Assembly: GCF_001721045.1 (NCBI RefSeq)
Contig: NZ_MDER01000024.1
Span: 46,561 to 110,560, forward strand
DNA: 64,000 nucleotides
Source: Paenibacillus nuruki
GTDB taxonomy: Bacteria > Bacillota > Bacilli > Paenibacillales > Paenibacillaceae
Direction of reading: 5' to 3'
A model generated the notes under the pieces. It had not been told where the DNA came from. It ran no database searches and was given only the letters and a program-made list of their open reading frames with translations. Shown piece after piece: positions 55,530 through 63,866 of the stretch (positions within the stretch are counted from its first letter, which is position 1; the number at the start of each line of letters is the position of its first letter). Made by a program: the position numbers and the translations under genes.

Positions 55530-56381
55530 TTACACCCCTTTGCGGAAAAGAATAGAAGACATTGAACGCTTGGCTGAATGGGATTGAATATGCACATCGT
55601 ACCGATCACGTAGAAAATCACCCCAGCTATTGGTCAACAATACAGTGATGACTATACATAATCCCGGGAAAATCATAAGATGTGGAGCGGTCTGGAAATA
55701 CGTTTTGCCTTCACTTAGCATAGCGCCCCATTCCGGACTAGGCGGTTGTGGACCCAGACCGATATACGACAGTGAAGCGATCATCAGAATAATTTTACCG
55801 ATATCGAGTGTAGCCAGTACAAGCAGATTACCGATGGTATGTGGCAAAATATGCTTTACAACTAATTTCCACGGCTTCATACCACTAATTTCTGCTAGTC
55901 GGACATAATCTTTTTGGCGTTGTTCCAGTACAATACTCCGTACCAAACGTGCATAGCTGACCCATTTGACAGCTGTAATCGCAAAGATCAAGTTCACTAA
56001 TCCAGGTCCTAATAATCCAGTTAATATTAAGGCAAAGATATAATCCGGTAATGTCATAAAAGCATCTATGATTTTTTTGAATGCTTTATCCAACCAGCCA
56101 CCGATATAACCGGATAACAGTCCAAAAGGAACACCGATCAATAAAGATACAAACAGTATCGCTAGACTGATACCTACAGTGGTACGAGCACCTTCCATAA
56201 TTCGAGATAACAAATCTCTGCCTAGATGATCTGTACCTAACCAATGGATAGCGCTGGACGTCTGAAGTCGATCACCCATCTGAATTTGGTAAGGATCGTA
56301 AGGTGTCCAGACTAGAGCGACAATCAGAAATAAAAGAAATAGAGTTAAAAAAGAGTAACGTAATCCTATGCTTAAACTCAT
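55530..56381 (-). CDS. ABC importer permease, NikC/OppC/CntC type
   Basis: 283 residues, about six membrane segments. LGTDHLGRDLLSRIMEGARTTVGISL is the NikC/OppC hallmark, and the EAA loop is in LAEISGMKPWKLVVKHILPHTIGNLL. Starts with an ATG that overlaps the previous stop by one base. Pairs with the NikB-type permease. Confidence 0.9.
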   Translation of the reverse strand: MSLSIGLRYSFLTLFLLFLIVALVWTPYDPYQIQMGDRLQTSSAIHWLGTDHLGRDLLSRIMEGARTTVGISLAILFVSLLIGVPFGLLSGYIGGWLDKAFKKIIDAFMTLPDYIFALILTGLLGPGLVNLIFAITAVKWVSYARLVRSIVLEQRQKDYVRLAEISGMKPWKLVVKHILPHTIGNLLVLATLDIGKIILMIASLSYIGLGPQPPSPEWGAMLSEGKTYFQTAPHLMIFPGLCIVITVLLTNSWGDFLRDRYDVHIQSHSAKRSMSSILFRKGV

Positions 56382-57331
56382 CAGGAAGTCACTCCTTTTT
56401 TACGCGGATCGATCGCAATAGCTGGATTGATGTAGCGATAAGACCATTCCACGATCATATTCAGTAAAACAATAAAAATACTCATAAATAGCATATAGCC
56501 TTGAATAATCGGATAATCTCGTGCTGTTATCGCATCGACGATCCATTTGCCTAGACCGGGATATGCAAATAGCACTTCAATAACGACGGTTCCTCCAAGT
56601 AGACTGCCGATACTTTCACTAAAAACAGTCAGTAATGGAATTAGACTATGACGCATAAGATGAAAAGTGAAAATACGCTGTTTACCTACACCACGCGCTC
56701 GAGCAGAACGAATAAATTCCTGATGACTACTTTCCAAAATACTCGCCCGAATCAACCGCACATATACCGCAGACATCGCAATTCCAAGTGTAATCGAAGG
56801 TAGAATAAGATGTTGCCATGAACCTTCACCCATCGAAGGCAATATTCTAAGCTTAACCGCAAATAGATCAATCAATAACAGACCTAACCAGAAGCTAGGA
56901 ATCGAAGAGCCAATCAGTGCAAAGATTCGGCTCAAATGATCTGTCATACGACCACGATAAAGGGCAGACAGAATCCCTAGCGGAAGCGAAATCATAATCA
57001 TCACTAACAATGAAGTGCCTGTCAGCATAAGGGTATATGGAATCTTCTCGATAAATTCAATAAATACAGGTCGTCCAGTCATATAAGAGTTACCGAGGTC
57101 TAACGAAAATAGATTTTGAAGCCAGTATCCATATTGAACAAAAACAGATTGATCCAGCCCAAGTTGTTCACGCATCTGCTGTATCTGATCATCTGTCACA
57201 GCTACATCATCGACTCGTAACATGCTACGAACGGGATCACCCGGCACTAATTGCAGTAGACAAAAGCTAATAAACGATAAGATCAGAAGAAATAACAATA
57301 ATCCTGTTATTTTCTGTACAAAAATACGCAT
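56381..57331 (-). CDS. ABC importer permease, NikB/OppB/CntB type
   Basis: 316 residues, six membrane segments. N-terminal LLQLVPGDPVRSML and the EAA loop in RSARARGVGKQRIFTFHLMRHSLIPLLTV identify the OppB/NikB family. It starts one base after the binding-protein stop. Forms the pore with the NikC-type partner. Confidence 0.9.
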   Translation of the reverse strand: MRIFVQKITGLLLFLLILSFISFCLLQLVPGDPVRSMLRVDDVAVTDDQIQQMREQLGLDQSVFVQYGYWLQNLFSLDLGNSYMTGRPVFIEFIEKIPYTLMLTGTSLLVMIMISLPLGILSALYRGRMTDHLSRIFALIGSSIPSFWLGLLLIDLFAVKLRILPSMGEGSWQHLILPSITLGIAMSAVYVRLIRASILESSHQEFIRSARARGVGKQRIFTFHLMRHSLIPLLTVFSESIGSLLGGTVVIEVLFAYPGLGKWIVDAITARDYPIIQGYMLFMSIFIVLLNMIVEWSYRYINPAIAIDPRKKGVTS

Positions 57332-57332
57332 A

Positions 57333-58868
57333 TTAATTCACATCCAGATCTTTCGTTAACATATAATATTCGCTTTTGCTTGTGACCCAGCCACTGACAC
57401 GTTTCTGATGCGCCACAAAGTTATTCGGATGAATAATATAAGAGTGTAGCAAGTTGCGATCGATCATTTCTACTGCTTGTTGGGCAATCTGATTACGTTG
57501 TTCTACATCTACCGTTTGGTTCAATTGTTGGATTAATGTGTTGAGTGCTTGGTCTTTGACTTGTCCATAATTCAGCCCACCTGTTGGTGTATAGACTGAG
57601 TTGAGGAGATAACTGGCATCCCCACGTGGCGCTGTAATAAAGCTATAGATCGCCATATCCCAATTTTTATTTTCGGCTAGATACTCATCTGCATTATCGA
57701 CCTGCTGAATATTCAGCTTGATGCCTAATTGGGCAGCATTGGCTTGTACAAGCTGGGCAATAATAGGCAATTCAGCACGTGACTGATACGTTACAAGGTT
57801 GAAAGTTAAAGGTGCTCCGTTATTAGTCACTTGCCCATTAGTTACCGTATATCCAGCTTGAGCAAATAACGTACGTGCACGTTCTATATCAAATGGCTTC
57901 GCTGTGTATTTTGGAGAAAGAGGTGAATCTGCTAAGAAAGGACCTTCCGCTACCGAAGCTTGACCTGACATAACAGCATCTACAATTTCTTGACGATTTA
58001 ATAATGCGTCGATCGCTTGTCTAACATGTAATTTGCCAAGGTGTGGATTCTCCATATTATAAATAAGCTGATGTGCACGTAATCCAGGTACAGATTCAAT
58101 CACTAGATTAGGATCCGTTTGCAATTGAGACAGACTTTCTACAGGGAAGCGATAGACTACATCTGCATTACCCGATTGCAGTGCTAATAGACGAGCATTC
58201 GCATCTTCATTAAAAGAGAAGGTTGCTTCATCTAACTTAACCTGTCCATTCCAGTAACTCGGATTCCGCTTCACATCTACTTCTATACCGGGCTTGAATT
58301 GGGTCAATACAAAAGGGCCGGTACCACTTGGTGTACTTCCATCGACAGACGTATCAATAATACCCGTATTAGGATGCACCAGTTCAGAAGGGAACTGAGG
58401 AAGAGGGGTATCGGTAACGATCTGCAAAGTTTGCCCATTAGCTGTCATTTTCTCAATATGTAGCGCATTACGAATCGCTGGATTTTCTTGAGTGACACGT
58501 TCTAATGAAGATTTGACCGCTTGTGCATCGACAGGAGCACCACTGTGAAAAGTAACATTTGGACGAATCTGGAATGTCCAATGTTGTCCATCTTTACTTT
58601 TCCAAGAAGTGGCTAACCACGGTTGTAGTTGTTGCTCATCGTCAATCTTAACTAGCGTTTCGCTAATCCCTGCACGAGAAGCGGTATAGTTCACATCGGT
58701 ATGAGGATCAATGGTATTGCTTTGCACATTGAATAAAAGGGTTAGCTTTTTGGTATTTGTCGCTTCACCCGAAGTAGAAGAAGTCTGTGAAGTACAAGCA
58801 CTTAACAATAAAACAAGTATAACGAACGAAATCGAGTAACCTATTTTTTTGGATAATAATGATAACAA
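57333..58868 (-). CDS. Substrate-binding lipoprotein, NikA/CntA type (SBP_bac_5), Zur-controlled
   Basis: 511 residues from a TTG start (AAGGGGGA seven bases upstream). Lipobox LSAC with Cys25. SBP_bac_5 family: LLFNVQSNTIDPHTDVNYTASRAGISETLVKID, then SWKSKDGQHWTFQIRPNVTFHSGAPVDA and SGTGPFVLTQFKPG. This family binds peptides, nickel complexes or opine-type metallophores. The promoter carries a Zur box inside its spacer, so the ligand is likely a zinc complex. No metallophore synthesis genes lie in the window; the cell may take up a chelate made elsewhere. First gene of the operon. Confidence 0.85.
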   Translation of the reverse strand: MLSLLSKKIGYSISFVILVLLLSACTSQTSSTSGEATNTKKLTLLFNVQSNTIDPHTDVNYTASRAGISETLVKIDDEQQLQPWLATSWKSKDGQHWTFQIRPNVTFHSGAPVDAQAVKSSLERVTQENPAIRNALHIEKMTANGQTLQIVTDTPLPQFPSELVHPNTGIIDTSVDGSTPSGTGPFVLTQFKPGIEVDVKRNPSYWNGQVKLDEATFSFNEDANARLLALQSGNADVVYRFPVESLSQLQTDPNLVIESVPGLRAHQLIYNMENPHLGKLHVRQAIDALLNRQEIVDAVMSGQASVAEGPFLADSPLSPKYTAKPFDIERARTLFAQAGYTVTNGQVTNNGAPLTFNLVTYQSRAELPIIAQLVQANAAQLGIKLNIQQVDNADEYLAENKNWDMAIYSFITAPRGDASYLLNSVYTPTGGLNYGQVKDQALNTLIQQLNQTVDVEQRNQIAQQAVEMIDRNLLHSYIIHPNNFVAHQKRVSGWVTSKSEYYMLTKDLDVN

Positions 58869-58969
58869 GAAAAATCCCCCTTATATATAGCAAATCTGTA
58901 AACGATATGACTAACGATGTACATATTGCATAGCGTTTTGCTTGCTGAATGAATAACTATGCTTCATAA

Positions 58970-58998
58970 ATAATAATCGTTACGATTACGATTGTAAA
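58970..58998 (-). promoter_or_regulatory. Zur-controlled promoter of the ABC importer operon
   Basis: On the minus strand TTTACA (58998-58993), 17 bases, TATTAT (58975-58970). The spacer is filled by the Zur-box-like TCGTTACGATTACGA (58977-58991), which fits TCGTAATNATTACGA at 12 of 14 fixed positions. Bound repressor would cover the -35/-10 gap. Confidence 0.75.
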
Positions 58999-59064
58999 CT
59001 AAAAAATATAAATATTAATTAATGTATGATCTTATTTTCATATGTGTAATACGGTGAAAATGAT

Positions 59065-59094
59065 TTGACAAACTAGAAATAAGAGGAGTACAGT
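59065..59094 (+). promoter_or_regulatory. Promoter of the GTPase/S14 operon
   Basis: TTGACA (59065-59070), 18 bases, TACAGT (59089-59094). Spacing to the downstream Zur box is about the same as at znuCBA. Confidence 0.6.
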
Positions 59095-59110
59095 GTATTC
59101 ATGGATTTAA

Positions 59111-59125
59111 TAGTAATTATTACGA
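59111..59125 (+). promoter_or_regulatory. Zur box before the COG0523 GTPase gene
   Basis: TAGTAATTATTACGA matches TCGTAATNATTACGA at 13 of 14 fixed positions; 24 bases before the start codon. Confidence 0.85.
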
Positions 59126-59149
59126 TTAAAGAAATGCGAGGTGTAAATC

Positions 59150-60352
59150 ATGACTATGATCGAACAAGCATCCAAAATGCCTGTTACTGTGTTGAGTGGT
59201 TATCTAGGGGCAGGCAAAACGACATTATTGAATCATGTATTAAATAATCGAGAAGGCTTGAAAGTCGCAGTTATCGTTAACGACTTGAGTAATGTGAATA
59301 TTGATGCTGATCTTATCCGCGATGGAGGCGGATTGTCTCGAACAGATGAGAAATTAGTCGAAATGTCTAATGGGTGCATCTGCTGTACACTGCGTGAAGA
59401 TCTATTAGTGGAAGTAGAAAGGCTAGCCAAAGATGGACGTTATGATTATCTGTTGATCGAATCGACAGGCATTGGCGAACCAGTTCCTGTTGCTCAGACA
59501 TTCAGTTATGTAGACGAAGAACAGGGTATCGATCTGACGCAATTTACCCGTCTGGATACAATGGTGACCGTTGTCGATGCTCAAGGATTCTGGAACGATT
59601 ATCATTCACGTGAATCTCTTGCAGATCGTGGACAAGCCGCAGGAGAAGATGATACACGCCGAATAGTGCATCTGTTGATTGAGCAGGTAGAATTTTGCGA
59701 TGTGTTGATCTTGAATAAATGCGATCTGATTGAACCTAATGAATTAGAACGATTAGAAACCGCACTTCGTGGACTGCAACCGAACGCCAAAATCATCCGT
59801 TCCACATATGGTAAGGTCGATCCGCATGAGATCTTGAATACAGGGCGATTCGACTTCGAACAAGCCAGTCAATCCGCAGGTTGGATACAAGAAATGATGA
59901 AAGAAGAACATATACCGGAGACCGAAGAATACGGAATCAGTTCATTTGTGTACAAGCGCAAAGTTCCTTTTCATCCAGAGCGGTTATTGCAATGGATTAC
60001 AACATGGCCCCAAGAAGTGGTTCGTGCGAAAGGTATTCTATGGATGGCTACACGTAATCGGACAGCGATATCATTCAGTCAAGCAGGCAGTTCCAAGCAA
60101 TTATCACCAGCGGGCTTATGGATTGCAGCGCTGAGCGAAGAAGAACGACAGTATCACTTGGGCGACAGTTACCCGCTACCAACAGATTGGGATGAGGTAT
60201 GGGGAGATCGAGTGACCAAGCTGGTTATGATCGGAATCGACCTAGATCGTGCACAGATTGAACAGTCTTTGGATCAGGCTTTACTAACGGAAGAAGAAAT
60301 GAACTCCAACTGGAAAAAGTTCAAAGATCCTTTTCCACAATTAGGTCAATAA
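59150..60352 (+). CDS. zagA: COG0523 GTP-binding zinc chaperone (ZagA/YciC)
   Basis: 400 residues. P-loop [12 protein letters not shown] (17-28), the metal-binding motif GCICC (75-79), Walker B ESTGIGEP and NKCD; a CobW C-terminal domain follows from about 290. ZagA/YciC of B. subtilis is Zur-repressed and supplies zinc to enzymes such as FolE on zinc shortage. Here a Zur box lies just upstream and a zinc-free S14 gene just downstream. GAGGTG is seven bases before the ATG. Confidence 0.92.
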   Translation: MTMIEQASKMPVTVLSGYLGAGKTTLLNHVLNNREGLKVAVIVNDLSNVNIDADLIRDGGGLSRTDEKLVEMSNGCICCTLREDLLVEVERLAKDGRYDYLLIESTGIGEPVPVAQTFSYVDEEQGIDLTQFTRLDTMVTVVDAQGFWNDYHSRESLADRGQAAGEDDTRRIVHLLIEQVEFCDVLILNKCDLIEPNELERLETALRGLQPNAKIIRSTYGKVDPHEILNTGRFDFEQASQSAGWIQEMMKEEHIPETEEYGISSFVYKRKVPFHPERLLQWITTWPQEVVRAKGILWMATRNRTAISFSQAGSSKQLSPAGLWIAALSEEERQYHLGDSYPLPTDWDEVWGDRVTKLVMIGIDLDRAQIEQSLDQALLTEEEMNSNWKKFKDPFPQLGQ

Positions 60353-60425
60353 GCAGGTCAATGGTATAGCAATATAAACAAAATCAATAACAAATCAAAT
60401 GAATGATAAAAGGAGTTATTACATT

Positions 60426-60695
60426 ATGGCTAAAAAATCAAAAGTCGTTCGTCAACAACAACGTGAAAAAATGGTCGCTAAATACGCAGATTTACGTCGT
60501 GAACTGAAAGAAAAGGGAGACTATGAAGCATTGCAACAATTACCACGCAATTCTTCTCCAACAAGGCTCAAAAGCCGTTGCCAGATCACCGGTCGTCCCA
60601 GAGGATACCTACAAAAATTCAAAGTATCCCGTATCGTATTCCGTGAATTAGCCCACAAAGGTCAGATTCCCGGAGTACAGAAAGCAAGCTGGTAA
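60426..60695 (+). CDS. rpsN2: Ribosomal protein S14, zinc-independent paralogue
   Basis: 89 residues from ATG 60426 (AAGGAG at nine bases). S14 motif [33 protein letters not shown]. The zinc-binding CxxC pairs of the standard short S14 are absent and the length is that of the C-minus form, as in Zur-regulated B. subtilis YhzA. It lets ribosomes form without zinc. Follows zagA by 73 bases with no terminator between; the hairpin at 60803-60852 ends the operon. Confidence 0.95.
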   Translation: MAKKSKVVRQQQREKMVAKYADLRRELKEKGDYEALQQLPRNSSPTRLKSRCQITGRPRGYLQKFKVSRIVFRELAHKGQIPGVQKASW

Positions 60696-60756
60696 AACTA
60701 GAATGAAACGGTATATATTCAGTGGGAGAAATAAGCTGAATATGATTTTTTAATGA

Positions 60757-60942
60757 TTAAAGAACGGTATAATTAACGTTTGGGTTATAGAAATTTGAAG
60801 TGAAAAGGCAACATCTTCTACTATTGAATATGTAGAGGATGTTGCCTTTTTTGTGTGATGATACTAATAAATATACAGATGTGAATGTAGAAATCAGTAA
60901 GGTAGACGTCAGCATAGTCGCTAAAGCTATTTTTTTGTACAT
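60757..60942 (-). CDS. Doubtful short gene, signal-peptide-like start
   Basis: 61 residues from ATG 60942 (AGAGGGG about ten bases upstream). Residues 1-30 (MYKKIALATMLTSTLLIST then a hydrophobic run) look like a signal peptide or membrane helix and resemble the start of the neighbouring copper-amine-oxidase-N protein. The rest is read through the terminator hairpin 60803-60852 and looks non-coding. Either a very small membrane peptide or the stump of a former secreted-protein gene. Confidence 0.35.
   Translation of the reverse strand: MYKKIALATMLTSTLLISTFTSVYLLVSSHKKGNILYIFNSRRCCLFTSNFYNPNVNYTVL
60803..60852 (+). terminator. Terminator of the zagA-S14 operon
   Basis: AAAAGGCAACATCTTCTAC pairs with GTAGAGGATGTTGCCTTTT (one G-T pair), six Ts; 110 bases after the S14 stop. 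The minus-strand side has four Ts. Confidence 0.88.
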
Positions 60943-61003
60943 CACTTAAATTTCCCCTCTGGATTAGAATAGATAGTATCCAATATAGATGCAGTAGGAC
61001 ATT

Positions 61004-62179
61004 CTACGATTTTAAAGTATAGGTGAAATGCTTTTCCTGATTAGAGCCAGCACGAAAAGTGAAATAGAATGTATGATTGACTCTTTTATCAAATTGAAGA
61101 TAATCACCTGAACCAAAAGAATCGATATCTACATCTTCACTAATCTGTTTTTGCCACGAAGTATCCAGTAGTTCTTTGTATAATGTGATAGTTTGGTTAG
61201 TGTTGTGATCAATGAGAAGCAGTCGTCCTTTGGATGCTGTACGCATAATGATGGCATCATCGTACAGACCTTCTACAGCATATTTTTCATTACTGTCCCC
61301 ACCAAGCTTGACGAGATCCAGCTGATCGACAACATTTCCTGTTCCATCTTCAATCATTCGCAATATTTTCCCATCGCTTAAGACAATCTTACCTTGATAC
61401 GTAGAAATGTCGGAGTCGTTGATTGTGGTAAAGTCTGTATATGCTTTTCGGATCAACTTCCCTTTTTGAAAAATAAGCTTCACTTGTTGGTTATGAATAT
61501 GTGGCTCTCCATACGCATCATTAATCGTAAGAATTAACAATCCACCCGCAGTCAACTCGAATTCCATATCTGTCGAATTAAAATCTGTATCAAGCGAGAC
61601 CAACTTCACTGGAGCCTGCTTCCCATGAGCTACATATAAGTCTCCACCATCCTTTTTCAAAGTATAGGTAGAGCCATTGTAGACATCAGTAATGACATCA
61701 TAAGACTTGATGTTGCGAGCTGTGACATGAACTTGTTGCCGATCTATTTCTATATGATCTCCACCAAGCAGTTGTACAGCAAAGCGAATAGGTACATAGA
61801 CGGCTTCAACATTATTTCTTTTTTCTTTAGATTTAAAAGGGGCTGCACTTAGGGTAACCATTTTCCCATCTAGCATAGCAGTGTGACTTCCTAAGCGAAT
61901 CGCTGCTTTTTTCATAAATCCGTTAATCGAAGCACGTTGTACCGTCGAATCCCAAGCAAATGTTAATCCAGCATCTTGGGCTAACTCACGGATATCTACA
62001 AAGATGGTACCGTTCTGATTGATCGTAGGATTCACAATAAACCCTTTAGGATCATCAGCAAAATAAAAAGTATATGTAGTTGGAAAGGAAGAACTAGATG
62101 CTAGTGCAGGATTACATAAAGATGATTGCAACAGCAGAGTAGACGATAGTAAAGCAGAGAATATCATTTTTTTATTCAT
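61004..62179 (-). CDS. Secreted protein with copper-amine-oxidase N-terminal domain
   Basis: 391 residues with a signal peptide (KKMIFSALLSSTLLL, cut near ALASS about 28). Residues 50-155 are a Cu_amine_oxidN1 domain: TINQNGTIFVDIRELAQDAGLTFAWDSTVQRASI then a second strand set with VYVPIRFAVQLLGGD. The rest is beta-rich, perhaps propeller-like, with repeated strand-turn patterns such as SYDVITDVYNGSTY. The domain is an adhesion or wall module common in Paenibacillus, not an amine oxidase. Ribosome site AAGGAAA upstream. Function unknown. Confidence 0.82.
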   Translation of the reverse strand: MNKKMIFSALLSSTLLLQSSLCNPALASSSSFPTTYTFYFADDPKGFIVNPTINQNGTIFVDIRELAQDAGLTFAWDSTVQRASINGFMKKAAIRLGSHTAMLDGKMVTLSAAPFKSKEKRNNVEAVYVPIRFAVQLLGGDHIEIDRQQVHVTARNIKSYDVITDVYNGSTYTLKKDGGDLYVAHGKQAPVKLVSLDTDFNSTDMEFELTAGGLLILTINDAYGEPHIHNQQVKLIFQKGKLIRKAYTDFTTINDSDISTYQGKIVLSDGKILRMIEDGTGNVVDQLDLVKLGGDSNEKYAVEGLYDDAIIMRTASKGRLLLIDHNTNQTITLYKELLDTSWQKQISEDVDIDSFGSGDYLQFDKRVNHTFYFTFRAGSNQEKHFTYTLKS

Positions 62180-62297
62180 GGTAAGGATTTCCTTTCTTGG
62201 TTGTGTTAAGGTGGTTATGTATATGGACGTAAATTAAAAAGAGAAGTTGCATGATAAAAGGTATAGCAATAAATACATAAGTAAAGGAGAGAACAAT

Positions 62298-62708
62298 ATG
62301 ATAAAAGTAATAATAAGATGCAGTTTGTTTCTCGCTTCGATTTGCATTCTTTGTGCAGGTTTTATCATTTCGGCAATAGGCTCATCGGATCGCACAGTAA
62401 ATACTAATTTTACGTATAGCATTTTGCATATTGATTGACTATCGATAGCAGCATCATTGTAATGTTTATTTTTGGTTCCAAGTTAACTTAATCTATTCGA
62501 ACTCTCTCCAGAACAAAGTAATCCCAAAGAAAGTAGAGAAGCTTTAAGTTCAACCTATATGTATGCATTTAATAAAATAAGAGCAGATTTTGGATTGCTT
62601 TATGTACTCTTAATTTATTTATTTTCTCTATATATTATATGCAGTAGAGCAATGAAAATCAGATGTAGATTTAAGAATAAACGTAATACAAACGATAATA
62701 GATTCTAA
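62298..62708 (+). pseudogene. Decayed small membrane-protein gene
   Basis: A start with AAAGGAGAG upstream opens 46 codons with a membrane helix (MIKVIIRCSLFLASICILCAG...), stopping at 62438. In the same frame, after stops near 62460 and 62484, reading is open again for 73 codons: ELSPEQSNPKESREALSSTY, then a membrane helix (FGLLYVLLIYLFSLYII) and a basic tail to the stop at 62706-62708. An intervening shifted frame (about 62435-62490) reads SSIIVMFIFGSK. Together they look like one two-helix protein broken by indels. The 46-codon part could still be made. Confidence 0.5.
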
Positions 62709-62894
62709 GAACAAAATATTCAAGACTATATGCTAGATATTTCACATGATCATGTTTAAAAAAGATTAGAACTTAAAAGATAAATATAACAGCAAATATT
62801 CTATTTTTAAAATATAATTTTTTTGAAAAAAATTAATGGATATAATGAAAAATAATTAATAATTTATAACTAATTTGGATGGGATATGGTATGA
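62709..62894 (+). other. AT-rich leader of the PRTase-like gene
   Basis: Almost pure A/T with poly-A and poly-T tracts and TATAAT-like strings (for example near 62840). No gene. Base composition shifts sharply here compared with the region before 62 kb. Confidence 0.4.
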
Positions 62895-63854
62895 ATGGAA
62901 AAAGAGCAAAAAGAGCAAAAAGAATTAAACGAAATTTTAGATTGTTGTAAAATTGAATGGAATATGAATAGTATAGATGGATTGTTAAATTGGATAAATC
63001 AAGCTAATAATGAAGAGCAAAAAGTTTTTTTAAAGCTACTTAAAAATTTTGCATATTATACGCATGAAAGAGTTAATAATATTTTTAAAGATCTACACTC
63101 AAGTTTTACAAAAGAACACTCAAGTATTTTAAAAAATTTTAAAGAGAATGCTTATGAGAATACTCTTTTTTTACCAGTGTATAAAAATAATAAAGATCGA
63201 ACTAGTTCTTACGATATGCATGGTTGTTATCGTATTACAAATGGATTATCGAAACATTGTTTTAAAACAGATCTTTATTTTCTTAAAAAAGACTCGGATT
63301 TTCCAATTGAAAAAATTGATAATATTGTATTTATTGATGATATGATTGGAACTGGAAAAACTATGAAGAAATTTTTAGAAAGTATTTTCGAAGAGTGTGC
63401 TGAAGAAGTAGCTATCAGAAATAAGCGTTTTTTTTTGATAGTATTAGAAGCATGTGAAGAAGGAATAAACTACATTAATAAATTTGTTGAGCAACAAATG
63501 ATTGATTTAACTATAATATATTCAAATTTGCATAAAAAAGCATTCTCAAATCAATATATTTTTTTATCCGATGAATTAAATTCTTCAAAAAAATTGATTT
63601 ATGATTTAGAAGTTAAAATCAATAATAATAGATTAGATAATGTATTGGGATATAAAGGTTCAGAGTCATTAATGGCTTTTTATCATAATACTCCTAATAA
63701 CACACTTAGTAGTTTTTGGAAAGAAAATGAAATAATTAATTGGAATCCTTTATTTCCTAGAATTAAAAATGATAATCCTTTTTATTCAAAACAATCTTTA
63801 TCGGAGCGAAAAAAAACACAAAAAAGATCAAATTATATTGCTAAAACTTTATAA
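62895..63854 (+). CDS. Phosphoribosyltransferase-like protein of a possible conflict system
   Basis: 319 residues. Residues 144-156, IVFIDDMIGTGKT, form the type I PRTase phosphate-binding loop (hydrophobic strand, two acidic residues, GTGKT). N-terminal 80 residues are helical and polar (repeated EQKEQKE); the part after 220 is rich in N, K and Y. Not close to housekeeping PRTases by length or flanks. Codon use is very AT-rich, unlike genes before 62 kb. PRTase-like proteins of this build, paired with a helix-turn-helix partner, have been predicted in bacterial conflict systems (from memory). Only a weak ribosome site precedes ATG 62895. A partner gene starts 12 bases after the stop. Confidence 0.6.
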   Translation: MEKEQKEQKELNEILDCCKIEWNMNSIDGLLNWINQANNEEQKVFLKLLKNFAYYTHERVNNIFKDLHSSFTKEHSSILKNFKENAYENTLFLPVYKNNKDRTSSYDMHGCYRITNGLSKHCFKTDLYFLKKDSDFPIEKIDNIVFIDDMIGTGKTMKKFLESIFEECAEEVAIRNKRFFLIVLEACEEGINYINKFVEQQMIDLTIIYSNLHKKAFSNQYIFLSDELNSSKKLIYDLEVKINNNRLDNVLGYKGSESLMAFYHNTPNNTLSSFWKENEIINWNPLFPRIKNDNPFYSKQSLSERKKTQKRSNYIAKTL

Positions 63855-63866
63855 GTAGGTGGGGAA

